The position numbers and the translations under genes were made by a program. From Syngnathus acus (lineage: Eukaryota > Chordata > Actinopteri > Syngnathiformes > Syngnathidae), in assembly GCF_901709675.1 (NCBI RefSeq), contig NC_051107.1, positions 2,907,501-2,971,500 on the forward strand: 64,000 bases of DNA, given 5' to 3'. Below are positions 61,232-64,000 of the stretch, in pieces. The first letter of the stretch is position 1; each line of letters begins with the position of its first letter. A model generated the notes under the pieces. That model was not told where the DNA came from. It did no database searches and worked only from the letters and a program-made list of their open reading frames with translations.

Positions 61232-64000
61232 ATTAACCACATGGTGGCAGCAAATATTCACTCCAGCTTTCCTCCAAAAGGTTCATGGCAATTCCGTTGG
61301 GTTGTAATTTAGGGAATTATGCCAATAAATACAACAACAAACTGTATATTTGGAAAAAAAATCGTCCAGAATTCAGCAGAATCACTTTCAACCCAAAAGA
61401 ATTTCAAATATCCAACTTAGCTCAGACCATTCTAAGACTTAGCTTGTATACCATTAATATCAATGAGGAGCGGTTGGAATGCAATTTATAGTTCTGCATT
61501 TTCTCTCCGACTCAGCACAACTTGCTGCTAATTTAATCTAGCTCAGTCTAGCGGCCACTCCATCTTGATACGAGCCCCCACTCACCCTTCCCAGGCAGCC
61601 CACCTCCATCTTATCATCCGGAGAACGTGACAATGATCCGCCGGGGTTGACGTGGAGATGGACAAATGAACAAAAGATAATATTTTTAGTGATAGGAATC
61701 CAATAGATGATGTAATAATCCTAAAGTTCTGGTCAAGTTTAATTTGCCACTTCAGAAGCTCACTTATATTCCCAGCGGCAATCTAGCGAGGCCTGCTCTC
61801 TGATTCCAATCATGACATTTCAAAACAGTCCTCGCAATTTTTCCTTCGCCCTTTTATAGGAAACCGACGACCGTGGAGATTAGTGAGTCAACCAGCCATC
61901 ATGCTGTCAATTGGTATTTATTATTCATAGAGCCATGGTAACAGGAAAAGCTGTGGTCCTCGTGAGGCCCGGCTTCTCGCCGGAACCTCATTAGGCCCGA
62001 CGCATAATGATTACAGCTAGACAACCGATTCATTTGGTGGCGTGGGTCTTCGAGTCCGTCTCGCCATTGGTCAACAACCATTGTATTTTTTATTTGTCCT
62101 ATTAAAACTGAATCCTAGCTGAAACTCTTTCCAAACTGTGTCTTGCGTAACACCAGAAGCATATGTGCTTGCAAAAATGTAATTTTAGCAGTTCGGAATC
62201 GGATATTGTTCAATCGTATTCTTCATATGTAGTCGGTGGTTGGAAGGAAGTGTGGGATGACTTCCTCCGCGATGTCTTGAAACTTGTGGGTGTAGCATAA
62301 CGCCTTGATTTCACTTCTCCCGCTCCAAATATGAAGAACTCAATCATATCAATACCGAAATAAACATTTTGTTTAGTTTGTGTGCTCACTGACGTGGCTG
62401 TTTTTGAGCCAAATGGCCGAACAAGCTCACAGGAGATTCATATTTCCTGTTCTGTTACTTCCTCCGAATGCATTTGAAAGGACGGTCCCCAAATGGTTTC
62501 GGCGTGAGCCAATTAACTTGTCGAGATCTTCCAGCGGAGGCTGCAGACGGCGTCAGGAGAGAGAATTAAGTTCCTCCTCCTGTGGCCCCGGCATGCTATG
62601 CTTGCTAATGACTTTGAATCAAATCAGGATGTGAAATTACATTTGGCAGATTGATCTTTCATCAAAATGGATGACAGACGACAGTATTAGTAAACACACC
62701 GATGAGATTTATTCTGTTGTGATTTTACATTCCACAGTTGAACATTTTCTCTCTTTTTTTCTCTTTTTTTTTTTTTTTTTTGCCCAAATCTTATTTTTAT
62801 GTTCACTCAACAGACACGTTACTGATGTTAAAGATTGATAGATCATGTTTGATTCAGTCCAGAATGGGAGTTGCAGTATCACTGTCCAAAAAAATAAAAT
62901 TCAGGGCCTTCTATTGCGTAACAAACTGACTATGTGCTTCTCAAAAATGACTCAATCACTTCGAAATGTGTGTGAAGATTTTATCTTTGGCAAGGTCTGC
63001 ATTTGACCCGTTTTGATTTACGTACGATTTGCCGGCACAAGTGACATAAATGTAAATTACGATGCATTCGTAAGGCCCTTAAATTTGTGCTTTATTGTAT
63101 TTTTTCTTGTACCATTATTTATGTATGTATTTATTTTTTTATCTATTGACATTGACTGCCATCCCCTTTTCACCGTCGATGAAAATTTGAAACGGCCTGA
63201 GCCCTTGATGTCCGACTCGGGGTTAAAGTAATTTCATGCTCAGTTGCCTCAGGCGCAGATCCAAGAAATCACCCCCCCCATCCCGAATGAAAGTTGAGAA
63301 TATTCCAACATAGCGATTTATATGAAATTCCATCGTAACTGAACCATATTGACTTGTTTTAATCGGTGTGGCCAAATATGATCAATATTGACAATAAGGA
63401 AGTTCATGTCTTGGCTAATGCGATCATTTTCTCACCGGTTTTTCGTGGCACACTAATCAGGGTTGCTTTTGTCGGTAAAATTTTTACGACTGATTGTAAT
63501 GACGTTGAAAGAGAACAGCAAGAAAAAAACATTTTTGCCCTTTTAAAACGTGCTAAATAATGCTAACCGCTAAACAGGGCTTCGTGAAAATGTGACCCTT
63601 GTTATCCGATGAAGTTGAAAGGGGAATGTGTGTTTTTGTTTTTTTTAACAGTCTCAAAAATACCTCAAAAATGGACAGGCACACCTTTTGTACAATGTCC
63701 TTGTGTGTTATACCAAATGACTTCACCAAAATGCTAATGTTAAAATGCTAACCGCGTACGCATGGTTCCAAATATTTTCGAGGGCCTTTGTGTTTTTTAA
63801 TTGCTTTTTTTTTGTGCTTTTCATATTCCCACTTTTCCCACCAGGTTTTAAAATTAAATTTCCCCACCATTCCACTCAACATTTTAGTCGTGGCGTGAAT
63901 CAGTTAAACAGGATACTGCATCTCTCCATCATCCAAACACCATTTTGTCTTTATGATCATTTTGACACCACTCCCTCCCCAATCACACACACACAAACAC

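Larger units (their letters stand above)
60911..64000. other. gene-free DNA downstream of the TLR
   Basis: Beyond the short 3' untranslated region I see no exon, RNA gene or clear mobile element. Open frames here are short and AT-rich without family motifs. Confidence 0.5.

Overview
The window looks like nuclear DNA of a teleost fish, probably a percomorph. Genes are split by GT-AG introns, intergenic DNA is AT-rich and full of microsatellites, and there are fish-type DNA transposon remnants and a tRNA-derived SINE. The proteins match vertebrate families. A syngnathid-like source is only a weak guess from the style of the SINE. No prokaryotic feature is present.

Layout: (1) 1-18.3 kb is gene-free and holds MITEs, a long GATA array and a four-unit minisatellite of about 204 bp at 10.9-11.7 kb, whose units each carry two CCATCTT (YY1-like) motifs. 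(2) 18.3-37.2 kb, + strand: arhgef39, a DH-PH Rho exchange factor, with an intact reading frame and repeat-filled introns. (3) 38.2-39.3 kb, + strand: rergl, a small Ras-like protein in five intact exons. (4) 41.0-45.5 kb, + strand: il17ra, the IL-17 receptor A chain, in eleven exons with about nine frame breaks, followed by decayed tandem copies of its own C-terminal coding tail. (5) 48.8-50.0 kb, - strand: tmem121b (CECR6), tail-to-tail with il17ra as in the human 22q11 neighbourhood, with two frame breaks. (6) 51.6-56.8 kb, - strand: mkrn1, a makorin RING E3 ligase in eight exons with one frame break five codons before the stop. (7) 58.4-60.9 kb, + strand: a Toll-like receptor of the TLR1/2 subfamily with four frame breaks and one in-frame stop. 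(8) 60.9-64 kb: no gene seen.

The strongest cross-window pattern is the split between intact frames left of about 39.3 kb and about sixteen single-base frame breaks to the right, most in or beside short homopolymers. In il17ra exons 5, 8 and 10 and in mkrn1 exon 8, intron phase or 3n length independently supports the break. This pattern fits sequencing or assembly indels better than gene death, although il17ra and the TLR could be real pseudogenes. I found no convincing new multi-gene system. The most unusual non-coding objects are the YY1-motif array, the il17ra tail duplications and a MITE nested in a hAT-like element with a perfect 8-bp target duplication.
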